DNA from: Tenrec ecaudatus
Taxonomy: Eukaryota; Chordata; Mammalia; Afrosoricida; Tenrecidae
Assembly: GCF_050624435.1 (NCBI RefSeq)
Contig: NC_134531.1
Span: forward strand, 258,492,812 to 258,556,811
Length of the DNA stretch: 64,000 bases
Reading direction: 5' to 3'
Part shown: in pieces, positions 1 through 12,240 of the stretch
How positions within the stretch are numbered: the first letter of the stretch is position 1
Layout of the letters: every line of letters starts with the position of its first letter
Notes under the pieces: generated by a model
The model's input: the letters and a program-made list of their open reading frames with translations, nothing else
Databases searched by the model: none
Told to the model about the DNA's origin: nothing
Program-made: the position numbers and the translations under genes

Positions 1-44
1 AGTAGAAGGAAATACTTCCCAGTCCTTGTCCACCCTCATAATTT

Positions 45-216
45 TCCTATGCCTGAGTCTAGTAATGCAGCCACGGTGTCAATCCATCTCTTTGATGCTC
101 TCCCTATTTTTTTTTGCCACGGCTCCACTGTACCAAACATGTTGTCCTTCTCCAGAGACTGGTCTCTCCTGACAATATGGCCAAAGTACATAAGACAAAT
201 TGTCAGGAGACAATAT
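45..216 (-). mobile_element. AfroRTE 3' end fragment with reverse-transcriptase C-terminal remnant
   Basis: The minus strand translates to the C-terminal tail of an RTE-clade polyprotein, including YFGHIVRRDQSLEKD and a following K/R-rich RWIDTV segment. The same motif recurs in the minus-strand elements near 46.6 kb and 53.3 kb. Only the last part of the element is present, so it cannot move. It is followed directly by an LTR fragment. Confidence 0.75.
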
Positions 217-541
217 TGGGTTATGTAGTGAGCCCTCAATGCAATAACAAGTATCCTTAAAAAAGGAGATATATTCCTAAAGAAGGCCACGTGGTTATTG
301 AGGCAGATAGCGGAGTGATGTGGCCCCAATTCAAGGGATGTCAACTGTCACCAGAAGGCAGAGGAAGCAAGGAATGGATATTCTGATTGTATCCAGAGGA
401 AGTAAAACCTAGCCAACACCTTGATGTGACCCAGTTGAATGAAATTTGGACTTTTGGCCTCCAGAATTGGGAGAGAATAAGTGCTGCTTCAAGCCACCAA
501 TTTGTGGTGATTTGATGCAGCATTAATATAAAACGAATACA
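217..541 (+). mobile_element. MLT1-like LTR fragment (ERVL-MaLR), 5' truncated
   Basis: The segment ends like the mammalian MaLR LTRs: an ACACCTTGATGTGACC-type stretch, then CCTCCAGAATTGGGAGAGAATAA, a TTCAAGCCACCAATTTGTGG-like block, and a terminus close to GAATAC. It is diverged and incomplete. This is an ancient solo LTR fragment with no internal viral region. The family name rests on recall of the consensus, not on a search. Confidence 0.6.
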
Positions 542-552
542 AAGCCTGTATC

Positions 553-705
553 TTTGAAAAAATCATTTTATTGGGGACTCATACAAGTCTTATCACAATC
601 CATACATACATCAATTGTGTAAAGCACATTTGTACATTTCTTGTACAAATCATTCTGAAAACATTTGCTCATCATTCTGAAAACATTTGCTCTCCACTTA
701 AATTA
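553..705 (-). mobile_element. L1 3' end fragment, 5' truncated
   Basis: This is the reverse complement of the 3' terminus of the young L1 family in this window; the plus strand reads TCATTTTATTGGGGACTCAT and then CACAATCCATACATACATC. About 150 bp remain. It contains an internal tandem duplication of 22 bp (649-670 and 671-692) around CATTCTGAAAACATTTGCTC, which other copies lack. Confidence 0.85.
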
Positions 706-855
706 GCAGACAAAAATTACTCATCAAATTGCAAAAGAGCTTGAAAAATGTGTAGCTTCAAATTCTATACCTATCATACATTATACCAAACCTACCTTTA
801 AAACCGTTCTTAGAATAACAGTCTTCCTTGAAGCCATGTCAGATGCTCCTTGTTT

Positions 856-3785
856 AAAATTCTTAAAAAAATCATTTTAGTAGGGGCTCATACAACTCCT
901 ATCACAATCCATACACACATCAATTGTGTAAAGCATATTTGTACCTTCATTGCCCTCATCCTTTTCAAAACATTTGCTCTCTACCCAAGCCCCTGGCATC
1001 AGGGTCTCATTTTTCCCTCCTCAATCCTCTCTCTCCCCTCCCTCATGAACCCTTGATAATTTATAAATTATTATTTTGTCATATCTTTCTCTGTCCCACG
1101 TCTCCCTTCAGCCACTTTTCTGTTGTCTGCCCCTCAGGGAGGAGGTCACATGTGGATCCTTGAAATAGGTTCCCCCTTTCAAACCTTCCTTCCCTCTACC
1201 CTCTCAGTATCACCACTCACACCGCTGGTCCTGTGGGGATCATCCCCTCTGGATTCCCTGCATTTCCAGTTCCCATCTGTATCAGTGTAAATCTTCTGGT
1301 CTAGTCAGACTTGCAAGGTAGGATTCGGATCATGAAAGTGGAGGAAGGGGTTAGGAAGCACTTATGAACTAGAGGAAAGTTATATTTTTCATCATTGCTA
1401 CATCGCACTCTGACTGGTTTGTCTCCTCCCAAAGACCCTTCTGTAAGGGGATGTCCAGTGGCCTACAGATGGGCTCTGGGTCTCCACTCCGCACTCCCCC
1501 ACTCATTCACTATGCTAAGATTTTTTGTTCTGATGATGCCTGATACCTGATCCTTTTGACACCTTGTGATCGCACAGGCTGGTGTGCTTCTTCCATGTGG
1601 GCTTTGTTGCTTCTGAGCTAGATGGCCACTTGCTTACCTTCAAGCCTTTAAGACACCAGACGCTATATCTTTGGATAGCTGGCACCATCAGCTTTCTTCA
1701 CCACATTTGGTTGGTCACCCTCTTTGTCTTCAGCGGTTGTGTCGGGAAGGTGAGCATCATAGAATGCCAATTTAATAGAAGAAAGTATTCTTGCATTGAG
1801 GGAGTACTTGAGTGGAGGCTCAATGTCCTTCTGATTCCTTAATACTAACCGTATAAATATAGCCACATAGATCTATTTCCCCATCCTCATGTATAAATAT
1901 ATTTGCATATATACATGTCTTTATCTAGACCTCTATAAATGCCCTTTGCCTCCCGGTCCTTTCCTCTATTTCCTTTGACTTCCCTCCTGTCTCACTATTA
2001 TGCTCAGTCCCCACTGCGGTTTCAGTGATTCCTCCTAGTTACTTTACCCTTGATCGTGCCCAACCAGGCCTCCCACACCTTCCTCACCACCGATTTGGAT
2101 CTCTTGTTGTTCCCTTGTCCCTGGGTTGGTTAACACCACTACCTTTTCCCCCACCTGCCGCTCTCTCATGTCCCCCCAGTCCTGTCGTTTCCATTGCTTT
2201 CTCCTCCAATTGTTTATTGAGCCTATCTTATTTAGACAGACCTGCGAAGATAATAATATGCACAAAAACAAGACCGAGCACAACCAAGCAACAATATACA
2301 ACAAAACAACAACTAACCAATGACCAAAACAAAACACAAGAAAGAAAAACTTGTAGTTAGATCAAGGATTGTTTGTTGGCCCTTAGGAGTGTTTTTCAGT
2401 CCAGTCTGATTGGGCACCACACCCTGCCCCCAAAGTCCACCTTCAGCATTCCCTGAGGACCTCGCCACTTCATTCCCCTGCTGTTTTATTCACCCACTCG
2501 ATGTTTTGCCTCGGTGTGGCGGGATCCGATTGGATGCAATTCCCACATTGTGTCTCCAGTGTTGTCTTCTGTAGGGGTATAGGTCAGTGAGGAGTGTCAT
2601 GTCTCATAGTGGGGCCAGCCATGTGGTCCTCTCTGTCGATTGGCTGCTCTAATTGGGAACATCTACCTCCTGGCCTGGAGGGCCATGATGTGCTCCTCTC
2701 TCTCCTCCCACTTCAACTGCTCCCGTGTGCCCCGATCAGATATGTTCTTCTTCCGGAGGTGTGAATTCAGACCCGTCCTTTGAAATAAATTCTTCTGAGG
2801 GGAGGAGCAGGTGTCCACTTAGTGGTTGGTGTTGGGGCTTGGCCCCCAGACCTCTCTACTGGTTCCCTACTCCACGCCGGCTTGTTGCATTCACACCTGG
2901 GAGCACCGGGTTGAAGTCTGGTCCCTTTTCCCTGTGGAGACACAAAGAATACCCTCCCCTTGGATGGGTGAGTGCCCTGTGCCCCCTGACCCTTTTCTTT
3001 TTTATTATTATTGTTTTTTTCCTTTCCCCACCTCCTTTTTAGTTGTCTTCCATTTGTATCCCTCTATTTGGTCTGGTTACTGACATATTACCTGGTCCTC
3101 ACCCCAGGAGTGATTGCATACCATTGATTTTCCCCTATGCCCCTTATGCCTTTTTTTTTTAAAGCTTACCTCAGCAGACTTTGAAATCTTTCCATAGTTA
3201 AGTCAATGCTACCTTGAGGTCTGTTTTCCCTTTTTTGCCCTCTGGGTGAGGTTGTTCTATGTGGTGGTCTCTTATTTATGCTTGGTGAGTGTTGTTCTTC
3301 TGCTCATGCTGGGTCAGGAAGGATCTTTTGTAGGGCTGGGTTTCTTCTAATGTATTCTTTGAGTTTTTCCTTTTCTGGGAAGACTCTTACTTCCCCATCT
3401 TTCTTGATCGATAATTTGGCTAGGTAGAGTTTGCATTTTCCCCCTCCAATTTTTAAAAATATGTTACTCCACTCTCTCTTCTTCATAGTTTTTACTGATA
3501 GGTCTGAGCATATTCTTATTTGGGAACCTTTATATGTGATTGGTGGTTTTTCCCTAGCTGCTTTTATGACTTTTTCCTTTTTCTCAAAGTTGGATAATTT
3601 AACTCTTATGTGCCTTGGTGACGTCTTCTTGGGATTTTGTCTAGCTGGTGTTCTTTCAGACCCCTGAATAGTTTCCTGGTGTTTATTCATTAATCTGGGG
3701 AAACTTTCCTCTAAGAATTCTCTCACTATTGTTGCAGATGACTTCTTTGTTGTGTCTTCCTCTGGTAAGCCACTCCTGCCACTCA
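856..3785 (-). mobile_element. L1 element lacking ORF2 (HAL1-like), minus strand
   Basis: Read on the minus strand, the element runs from the C-terminal part of L1 ORF1 (3304-3783) through the ORF1-ORF2 spacer (about 3172-3300), then directly into the L1 3' UTR (about 3165 down to 870) and a short A-rich tail near 860. No ORF2 endonuclease or reverse-transcriptase sequence lies between the spacer and the 3' UTR. Compared with the nearly complete L1 at 35.4-42.95 kb, all of ORF2 is missing. The junction falls near GAGGTAAGC at about 3160-3172. The 3' UTR carries one copy of the roughly 250-bp unit that is doubled in some other copies. The 5' end is truncated within ORF1. A possible diverged target duplication is CAGATGCTCCTTGTT (840-854) against CAGATTCCTGTT (3784-3795). 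Confidence 0.85.
3304..3783 (-). pseudogene. L1 ORF1p remnant (C-terminal half)
   Basis: The minus-strand frame from 3726 to 3304 is open for 140 codons and matches the C-terminal part of L1 ORF1p, the RNA-binding chaperone of the L1 ribonucleoprotein. It contains the family signatures MREFLEESFPRLMN, HIRVKLSNFEKKEKV, ITYKGSQIRICSDLS, LYLAKLSIKKDGEVRVFP and RRNPALQKIL. The homologous frame in the copy at 36791-37174 is about 80% similar by eye. The N-terminal coiled-coil and part of the RRM are missing because the element is truncated near 3785. The frame is open but has no start context of its own, so it is a relic rather than a gene. Confidence 0.85.
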
Positions 3786-4053
3786 GATTCCTGTTGAACC
3801 AAACCCACAGGGATTAAATTAAACTTTTCTGGGTAACAGGCAGTTAAATAGCTTGTAGACTGATCTTAATTCTGGTCTCATCATTCTTAATTTCTAAGAC
3901 ATGTAAAACTGTCAAGATTTGGCTAGATGTTCTCCACATTTCATTAAGTCTATTTAGGGGGCCTGATTTGTTTTCCCTAATAGACATTTAAGATCAAAAT
4001 TATGTTTGTCTAATTTTTTTATTGTTCATCACATTTTTTTCTTTCTAAAGTAC

Positions 4054-4567
4054 TGTGTTAGTCTGGGTAGACTAGAGAAACAAAATTCATAAACACTCAT
4101 ATTTTATAAGAGAGAATTTTATATAAAGGGTAAGTGTACATTCAGAAAGCATTCAGTCCAAGTCCATAAGTCTGACATTAGCCCATATGTCTGACATCAA
4201 TCTACAAAGTCCTCCTCAAAGTCACAAAACACATGTAATGATGCTGACTGCAGAGGAAAGCCAGATCAGTGAGCGTGTATGCATCTCAGCGGTGGCAGGG
4301 GTCTCCACATGGCTGCTCCAGCACCCAGGGCTGCATCAGGGTAGGTCCATGCTATTTCTCCTCGGGGATGTCCTATAGGTAGCTTGCCAGCTGAGGCAGA
4401 GAACTAGCTAAGGCAGCCACACACTGGTTCAACCATCAGAGAGCAAAAGACCAGACAGGCAAAGCTTGCTGAGCCATTTATCTCTCCACCCTTCAATTAA
4501 ACTGCCCCTCAATTAATCCCACATGTGTTCATCAGTCAGGTTGGTACAATAAAACTTAACTATCACA
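4054..4567 (+). mobile_element. Solo-LTR-like element, copy 1
   Basis: The segment of about 514 bp starts TGTGTTAGTCTGGGTAGAC and ends ACTATCACA, so it has TG...CA termini. AATAAA lies at 4548-4553, about 15 bases before the end. It is flanked by AGTAC (4049-4053) and ATTAC (4568-4572), a near-match 5-bp duplication. A second copy lies at 50602-51124, alike along its whole length. These traits fit a solo LTR of an endogenous retrovirus-like family, but I cannot name the family, and no internal coding region is present. Confidence 0.55.
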
Positions 4568-5603
4568 ATTACTGTATTTATTTATGTGGCCATTTTTCTT
4601 CTTTTCTCTTACATTCAGCTAACTTTTCTATTGAAGGTCATCAGAATAAGCTTTTTGGATAAAAGTATTATAAAATCACAAACAAGTTGTAGACAGCTCC
4701 TCTATTAGAAGGAAGCTATGGAACTATGACAATCTGGGACCAAAGAATTTGCTATATAGTTATATTCATGTTGATCTTATGTCTGCTGATAATTGAAAAT
4801 CGGCTAACTCTAATATATATGCTGTGTTTGGTGTTCCATAGAGAAGGGGCAAGATACAATAGAAACTGGAATTCTGTTCCATGCAGTTAGTTGATGCTGC
4901 TAGATTTGTAATTTGAGACGATATGTAGGAAAACACATGACATTTCTAGCAATCACTTGGCATCGTTTGAAAAAATAAAGACAATGGAATTTAAATAGCT
5001 ATAACTCTCTTATTCACTGAAGGCAACAATTTCAGCCATTGAGTACTTTCTAAAGTGATAGAAAAGTCCCTCTGTAGCATATTTAAATATTGAGAGTGCT
5101 TCATTTATAAGAAGCATTTTAAAGTATTTTTTGTAAGATAACATCTGAATTTAAATTCAGAATCACTCCCTAAGCAAATTGTGCTTTTATTTTTCAAGTT
5201 CTGATCTTGGCAAACAAAATATTAATTCAGAAAGCATGCATACTGTGAAGATAAGTATAAAATATTCTATGAAAATTATCTCATACACTCATGATTTGAA
5301 TAATTGCACATCTCCAACAATATTAGAGATTGAGATTGGAAATTAAATCGAAGAAATCTGGACCCAAAGTTTCATTTTCTATGATTGAAAATAGATGAAA
5401 ATCACCTTAGTGAGCAAAGACTCTTTCATGTTGTATGCTCAACATTTCCAATGTTAGTGTTATATGTGTATATTGAATATATGTATATACTGTGTTCATA
5501 TCACAACTTTTTATTGTTAGATAAGAAACTAAGGTTATAAAATATTTTAATTGTTACTTGTGATTTTGGAAACAATTATACAAAGAACACTACTTTGACT
5601 ATT
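4568..5603. other. AT-rich unique DNA
   Basis: I see no long reading frame, no recognisable repeat and no exon-like segment here. The stretch has many short A and T runs. An ancient repeat too diverged to see by eye is possible. Confidence 0.5.
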
Positions 5604-5894
5604 TAATAGACCTTTTTCTTTTTCTTTCATTATTTATTTATTTAAAAATTTTTTATTAGGGACTCATACAACTCTTATCACAATCCATACATATACCTAC
5701 ATCAATTGTAAAAGCACATCTGTACATTCTTTGCCCTAAACATTTTCAAAGCATTTGCTCTCCACTTAAGCTCTTTGCATCAAGTCCTCTTTTTTCCCCT
5801 CGTTCCCCACTCCCCCCTCCCTTATGAGCCCTTGATAATTTATAAATTATTATTTTGTAATATCTTGCCCTATCTGGCATAATAGGCCTTTTTC
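5604..5894 (-). mobile_element. 5'-truncated L1 insertion with 15-bp target duplication
   Basis: The reverse complement of the last 245 bp or so of the young L1 family occupies 5619-5879. It is bounded by TAATAGACCTTTTTC (5604-5618) and TAATAGGCCTTTTTC (5880-5894), which match at 14 of 15 positions. This is the expected product of target-primed reverse transcription. Confidence 0.9.
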
Positions 5895-8389
5895 ATAAGA
5901 TATTTAGAATCTTAAACAGTTCTGAAATGGGAACTATTGCTTACTCCCTGTGGTTTTATCAGTTAGATGACTTGGTATTGATTATTAATACTATTAAAGA
6001 GCATAGATAACTTGGACTTAGCTGCATGGTATGTGGCTATTACAGGTAATCGCTCTTGCTAGGATCTTTTTGGTAAGATGAACGTTAGCATAAAAAACAA
6101 ATGTCATACATGTTTTTTCTCCTTGATACTTTATCACTTCAAGTTGGTATTCACTTATTTTACCATAAGATGGCGCTAAGTGAATGACTTAAAAAGAAAG
6201 CAAGCATTAAAATAAAAAAGACCCCTTTTCTAATAGTCTAAGGTAGCAATTCAAATTACTCACTTAAAATATAAACGTGACCAAATTCGGTTCTCTTGTT
6301 CCAAAGAGCATTCCTCATATTGTTCCTCATGTTTCCAATTTATTCTTTTTATATTTAAATCCTTTTATTTCCTAGATTGCTATAACTGCTAACATTCAGT
6401 GAAAGGTATAGGTTAAAACCATTGTTGAATTGATTTCAGTTTAGTGGAAAAATGATCCGGCCTCAATAGAAAAAAATAGCATTAAATGTTTCTCAATGGT
6501 CTTACAAAAAGTATTATTTCATTTCTTTATCATTTTGTTTCTACAGTGTTATTCCTCGTTAATCCTCAGGATGCCACTAGAGGTAAATAATAAACTATTA
6601 TTTGAGTGATAAAAAAATAGATTGTCTATATTTCAAAATTTTGGGACAGCATGGAAATGTGCTATGCTTTGAAATTACACAATTTTGAGGCCAATATTTA
6701 TATTCTTCTCTACCAATGTGAAATGAAGCCAATAGATATAAAGATAAGCCTTCAGCAAAGATAAATGAGCAAACAAAGTAGGATCAATTTGGTATTTCTT
6801 TAGAGGCAATGTTCATATTCTATTCTCTATGCTTAATATATAAAGGCAACAAAGAAAAATCATGTCTATTATTCATAATATTCTATTTTCATGTGACTAC
6901 TTTTTTTCCCTTGTACTTCTAAGCACTTTCCTAGCTTAAGTTTTCAAAAAATGTTTCCACTGTTTCCGCTGCGGTGTGCAACCCAACTTTCTGTGTGATC
7001 ATTCTATTAAGAGAGTATTCCTACCAGCTCATTACTAACAGAAATCCAACTTCCTAGATAATCTCTGTATACGATCTCACTCCCCTCCATTATGATGCTT
7101 ATTGTAAACACACTGGAATACGGTCCTGTATCCTGTCTTAGTTGGTATTTGACCCCACTTGACATTGTGCATTTCCCCGGGGCTCTCTGGCTTTAGAGAA
7201 GTCAATCAGTGATGTGAACTTCTCTAATATTGTCCTACCTCTTCCTATGGTGGGAAAATCCAAGCACAGAATTCTGAGCAGTCTTGGGAATACTTCAGAT
7301 AATGGACAGCTATGGATTTATTTTCCTCCTGGAATGGGAAAACTGTAGTTGAGGTGTAAGCACAGATGTACATTCAACAAAAAAGAAATCTTGTCTACTG
7401 GGAAGATATCGTTGGATACATTCTTTCTCTGTTGTTCATGAGATTCTTCTCAATCCTACAGAGAAAGGATGGATAACAAACTGTATCTTTCTTTGAAACT
7501 CCTTTCTCCTCATCTCCTTCCCTCTACCTTCCTTTCCCTTAAATTCGAAGTTGAAGCTCGCCCAAACAGTTGAGAAAATATGAGAAATAAGAGAGAGGAA
7601 ACGCACAATTATGAAATCACAACCTCCAGGGACCCAGCAATAAACTACCGGCCTGACGTTATTTTGGACAAGCCTGCATGGTTCTTATAGGCACATGAAA
7701 ACTGCAGGTCAATAAACTTGTGATCCATTTACATATTGATCTTGGAAGCCATACCGGACTCCTTTGATGCTGCTCAACCTGACTATCATGAGCTTTCTTT
7801 ATCTTCAGAATGAAAGATTATGCCTATTAAAAATAACATCAATATTGTCATTTCCATCACTTTGAATATGGTGCCAAAATAAGCGCCTGTGAGTTGTTGC
7901 TTCATCCTGTCATCCTCGTGTGTTTGGTGATGGTAATTACACGACTGTAGCCAGCTTGAATTCTCTTTATTTCTAACTCTGAAATGATACATGTTTCTAT
8001 GATGAATATGTGGGTTTATGGAGCTGGCTCCATTTCCCCATCTTTAGGGCTGGGTGATTGTGTTTCCTCTCTGGATGAATTAGAGTAGTATATTCGAGAT
8101 TATATTTCATTAGTTTTATTGCTGCTTGTTAAAGTTTTATTACCCTCTCTGTTTTATATTTCAGGCTGGCAACACTTGCTAGTAGTGTTAAGTGACTTGA
8201 TATATATGAATCATAACTTTGTGACCAAAGAATATGCAGTCTGCAAATATGATGGTGTCTTAGCAATGATATTTTATAATGCTATTAAACATATGCATCC
8301 CAGAATGGCTATCTAAAATTATGAAATGTACTTTAAAATTTATTTTCACCTAGTTCATGTGTTAGTATTTCTCTCTCTCTCCTTTAAAA
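5895..8389. other. AT-rich unique DNA
   Basis: About 2.5 kb without a repeat I recognise. Short reading frames occur at 7786-7992 (minus) and 8119-8316 (plus), but they have no family resemblance. TTTCAG ahead of 8165 resembles a splice acceptor, but no exon-like coding bias follows. Confidence 0.5.
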
Positions 8390-8698
8390 TTAAAGGATCA
8401 TTTTATTGGGGGCTCTTACAGCTCTTATAACAATACATGCATTAATAGTATCAAGCATTTTTGTACATATGTTGTCATCATTATTTTCTAAATATTTACT
8501 TTCTAATTGAGCCCTTGGTATCAGCTCCTTTTTTATATTTATTTATTTTTATTTTATCTTTTTGAGCTCCTTTTTTATACCTTCCTCGCCCTTCAATTCT
8601 CATGATCCTTTGATAAATTTTAAATTATTATTATGTTCATATCTTACACTGACCACTGCCTCCATTCTCCCACGGTTTCTGTTGTTCCTCCCACTAGG

Positions 8699-8738
<40 letters not shown>

Positions 8739-8890
8739 ACATGTAGTCATTGCAATCCATCCCCCATTTCTTCTCTCTTCTCCCCACCTCCTCTCTACCC
8801 TCCAGGTATCACTACTCCCATTTCCTGTTCCTGGATTCTTATCGCTTATCTGTACCTGTGTACAGCATTTCTTTTAGTTGGCACATCTTA
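8390..8890 (-). mobile_element. Diverged L1 3' UTR fragment containing a (TG)n tract
   Basis: The plus strand reads the reverse complement of the L1 3' end (TCATTTTATTGGGGGCTC at about 8399) and continues about 480 bp into the 3' UTR. It is more diverged than the other copies. A small local duplication of AGCTCCTTTTTTAT occurs near 8523 and 8564. The (TG)n tract at 8702-8736 sits inside it. Confidence 0.75.
8702..8736. repeat. (TG)n microsatellite
   Basis: An uninterrupted TG run of about 17 units inside the L1 3' UTR fragment. Confidence 0.98.
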
Positions 8891-9217
8891 CATTTTGAAT
8901 CAGAATCAGTGAATGTTAAGGGATTTTCATTTATTTCATGCAATTAACATCTACAATGGACTTCAAATTCAATAATGTCTTTCAAACATCCAGCGCTTCA
9001 GTCACATCTTAAACCATTTGGTGCTACTTGGGTTGATGGTCTTTCCTCCGCTGGGTAAACAGTTGATCCTCCATAGTGTATCATCCACCTCACACAGTTG
9101 AAGACGTGCTAGACCCGTCGAAGGTGGACCAGGAAGTGGCTCCCCTAATCCCTCCGATTCACTACCTTGGAGTTGTTCATAGATTAAGAGCAGTGCGACC
9201 CAATCCATACACTTAAT

Positions 9218-9445
9218 TCAAAATCCAACCCAACCCAAACCTACTGTCATCGAACATCTATTTGTGTACATAGTGACCCCGTGTGACAGAGTTGACCCAC
9301 TCCGCAGGGTTTCATCGTCTGGAATCAGGATGGAAGCTGGTCACCAGGACTTTCTTATGGGCCACTGCCTGGCAAGGGGCAACTGCCCACCTTGAGGTTA
9401 GCGGCAGTGCTCCAACTGGGAGCGTTCAACTCTTGATAACTCTCA
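9218..9445 (-). mobile_element. AfroSINE
   Basis: The plus strand shows the reverse complement of the tRNA-derived AfroSINE: an AACCCAAACCTACTG start, ACATAGTGACCCCGTGTGA, and AGGTTAGCGGCAGTG near the tRNA-like head. Diverged. About 200 bp before it (9000-9217) I see nothing recognisable. Confidence 0.7.
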
Positions 9446-9799
9446 CCACAGAAAACGTGTTTCAAATCAGTGACTTACAGAGTCTTCTTGAAGACACATT
9501 TTGCTTTGTTTTCAAGACAAAAAGGTAGTGTTTTAGCGAAGAAATGTTAAATGGCAGCTTAGTTTCTTAAAATAGGATGACTTGTTGATGACCACAGGTG
9601 AGGGCTTCAGTAGTTAATGGGCAATTTCCATAACCTTCGAATCCCATTTTCATGAGTCGTTCTGAAGACCTTGCATATATTGAAGTTCCACTATGCGTCA
9701 AATGGTAGATGGAATTATGTTTAACACGTTTTCATTTTATGATTACCTTGCCTTTAGGAGTCCTGCTAAGAGCGTGGCTGGTGACCCAAAGACGGCCTG

Positions 9800-9958
9800 T
9801 TTGACCTCCTCCCACGGTGGCTCTGTGGAAGAAAGGATGAGGTGATCTTCCCGCACGGATTACAGTGTTGGAAACCCGTGCGCCGTTCTGCTCAGCCCTC
9901 TCAGGTGCTGTGCGTTAGAAAGGATTCAACGACACGCGGCAGTGACAGCACATTAGGA
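9800..9958 (+). mobile_element. AfroSINE (partial)
   Basis: The core includes GGAAGAAAGGATGAGGTGAT, a GGAAACCCGTGCGCCGTTCT-type segment, and an end near CGACACGCGGCAGTGA. These correspond in order to the body and 3' part of AfroSINE. The CpG-rich end is unusual for this AT-rich neighbourhood. Confidence 0.65.
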
Positions 9959-11531
9959 ACGGATGTAAAAAATATCTGGTTCCTAAGATGCACTGTCACT
10001 TGAAAGTCCCTGGACATTTTAGGAAAGGAAGCAAAATGGGCATCTGATATTTTTACACATTAGTCCCCCTTAGTAATATTTTTTCATTCAAGAAATTTAA
10101 AACCATCTGAGTGAGCCACTGACTTGATTAACGACATAGTTGAATGATTTCTTATTCACCAAAAGCAAGGGTCTCTCACACGAAATACTCAGGCCTTTTG
10201 CCCTTTCCCAGATCTGCTTGTCAACTGTCGTGTTGCTGTGGGAACAACTGTGGGCCTTACTCAAATGCTGACACTCGGATTGCATGGGCATCTGCCCTAT
10301 AATCCCATGCTGTCTTTCGATGTTGGGCAATGCTATGCTTTATTCTTTCCCCAGATGTGTGTCTTGCACTTGAGCTGGTGGCGTATGTACGCTTAATGTG
10401 CTGGATTTATAATCAATTCCTCCTTCTTAGTTAAATCCAATAAGCACTTTGTTGTTGTTGTTTTTGTTGCCTTGCACCGAGAGTTGTGACTGACCATTGA
10501 AGGAGCTGTCAGGAAGGGGGACAGACACACTTCTCGAACTTCCCATCGGAAGTCCCGGGACAGAGGAGGGAGGACGAGGAAGCCCTGTGGCAAGAACGGA
10601 GCCGGCGCTGCCGTAGTCAATGTATTTGACATCTTTGCTTAATCTCAGAAATCCTGGAGCATAAGCTTATCTCCATAGTATCTGCACGTATTTCATTAGG
10701 AAAACAATGGTAAAAATTAAGTGCTAGTCAAACAACTTCTTGTCCCACTAGGAACCTCCAAAATCTTGCAATTAAATTGATGTTCTGGGAAGATTTGCTT
10801 GATTAATGGCATTTATTATTGTTTCAAATATATCTTAGTTTGAGATTTTAGAAACTTGCTGGTAACACAGCTAGCATGAAGCAGAAAATGAATAGTTAAT
10901 TGCTGGCTATTAAAAAGCATTTAGCAAGGAATTCCCACTTAAAGAAGTCTGTATATATGTGCACTGCCTGGAGTTGTGAATAAAGAAGCAGAAATTTAAA
11001 ATTGGAAACATTTGTTCAAGTCTGTAACTTATACTTCATCTAGCATGTGTTCAAATAAACTTACACATTCTACAATTATCACTTCAGTATATACATGTCT
11101 AAAATATAAATTCTAGTTAGAATACAGTTTTCTATTCTGAAGACATCTATGTAAACTTCTTTTTATAGTTGAATACAAATTTAAATATAGTATATAGTAA
11201 TATATACTACTACTCATAATAAAATAATACATTAAAACAAAATAATATAACAAATATGATAATAAAATAATATAACTAATAATATATAAATATTCAAATA
11301 TTTGAATATAGTGTTTCTTAATCACTAAATGATTTTGTAAACTTTGTAAGTGTAGGCTAGAAGAAGCATTAGGATACTAACATAAAATCTGACAAGGAAA
11401 AATACCACAGATAAAATTTTACAGACTGTTTTTTTCTATTTATAAATATAGTTATATATAATTTTAGTTTGTAAAAAATGCAAAGTAGTGCACTATTAAA
11501 AATTAAAACAAATTAAAATGTATGTATTCAT
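9959..11531. other. Unique DNA, very AT-rich at 11.1-11.5 kb
   Basis: No gene seen. A GTT-rich run followed by a diverged AfroRTE-like tail may lie at 10450-10560. The stretch 11160-11310 is almost pure A and T with TATA and AATA runs. A 79-codon minus frame at 10393-10632 has no family resemblance. Confidence 0.5.
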
Positions 11532-12240
11532 GATCCATGCTTTTTTTAAAACCATTTTATTCAGAGCTCATACAATTCTTACCACAATCCATACATCCAT
11601 CCATTGTGTCACGCACATATGTACATTTGTTGCCATCATCATTCTGAAAACATTTGCCTTCTACTTGAGCCCTTAATCTCAGTTCCTCAGTTTTTCCTCT
11701 CCCTCCCCACTACTCTCTCCCTCATGAACCCTTCATAATTCATACATTTTTATTATTTTTCATATGTTATACTGTCCAATGTCTCCCCCCCCCACCCTCT
11801 TCTCTCCTGTTCATCCCCCAGGGAGGAGGCTGTAGTAGATTCTTGTAATTGGTTCCCCCTTTCCACCCTACATTCCCTCCACTCTCCAGGCATCACCACT
11901 CTCACCACTGGCCCTGAAGGGGTCATCTGTTCTGGATTCCCTGTGTTTCTAGTTGCTATCTGTACTAATGTATATCCTCTGGTCTAGCCAGATTTATAAG
12001 GTAGAATTGGGATCATCATAGTGGGGGGTAGGAAGCATTTAAGAACTAGAGGAAAGTTATATGTTTCATCATTGCTACCTTGCACCCTGACTGGCTCATC
12101 TCCTTCCCACAACCCTTCAGTAAGGGGGTGTCCTGTTGCCTACTGATGGCCTTTGAGTCTACACTTTTCACTCACCTCATTTACAATGATATGGTTTTTT
12201 TGTTCTTTGATGCTTGATACCTGAGTCCTTCGACAGCTTG

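Noticed and set aside
36..344. 102-codon minus frame as a host gene
   Set aside because: The C-terminal part is the AfroRTE polyprotein tail and the rest runs through an LTR fragment.
8119..8316. Possible exon after a TTTCAG acceptor
   Set aside because: There is no donor site in a sensible position, no coding bias and no protein resemblance.
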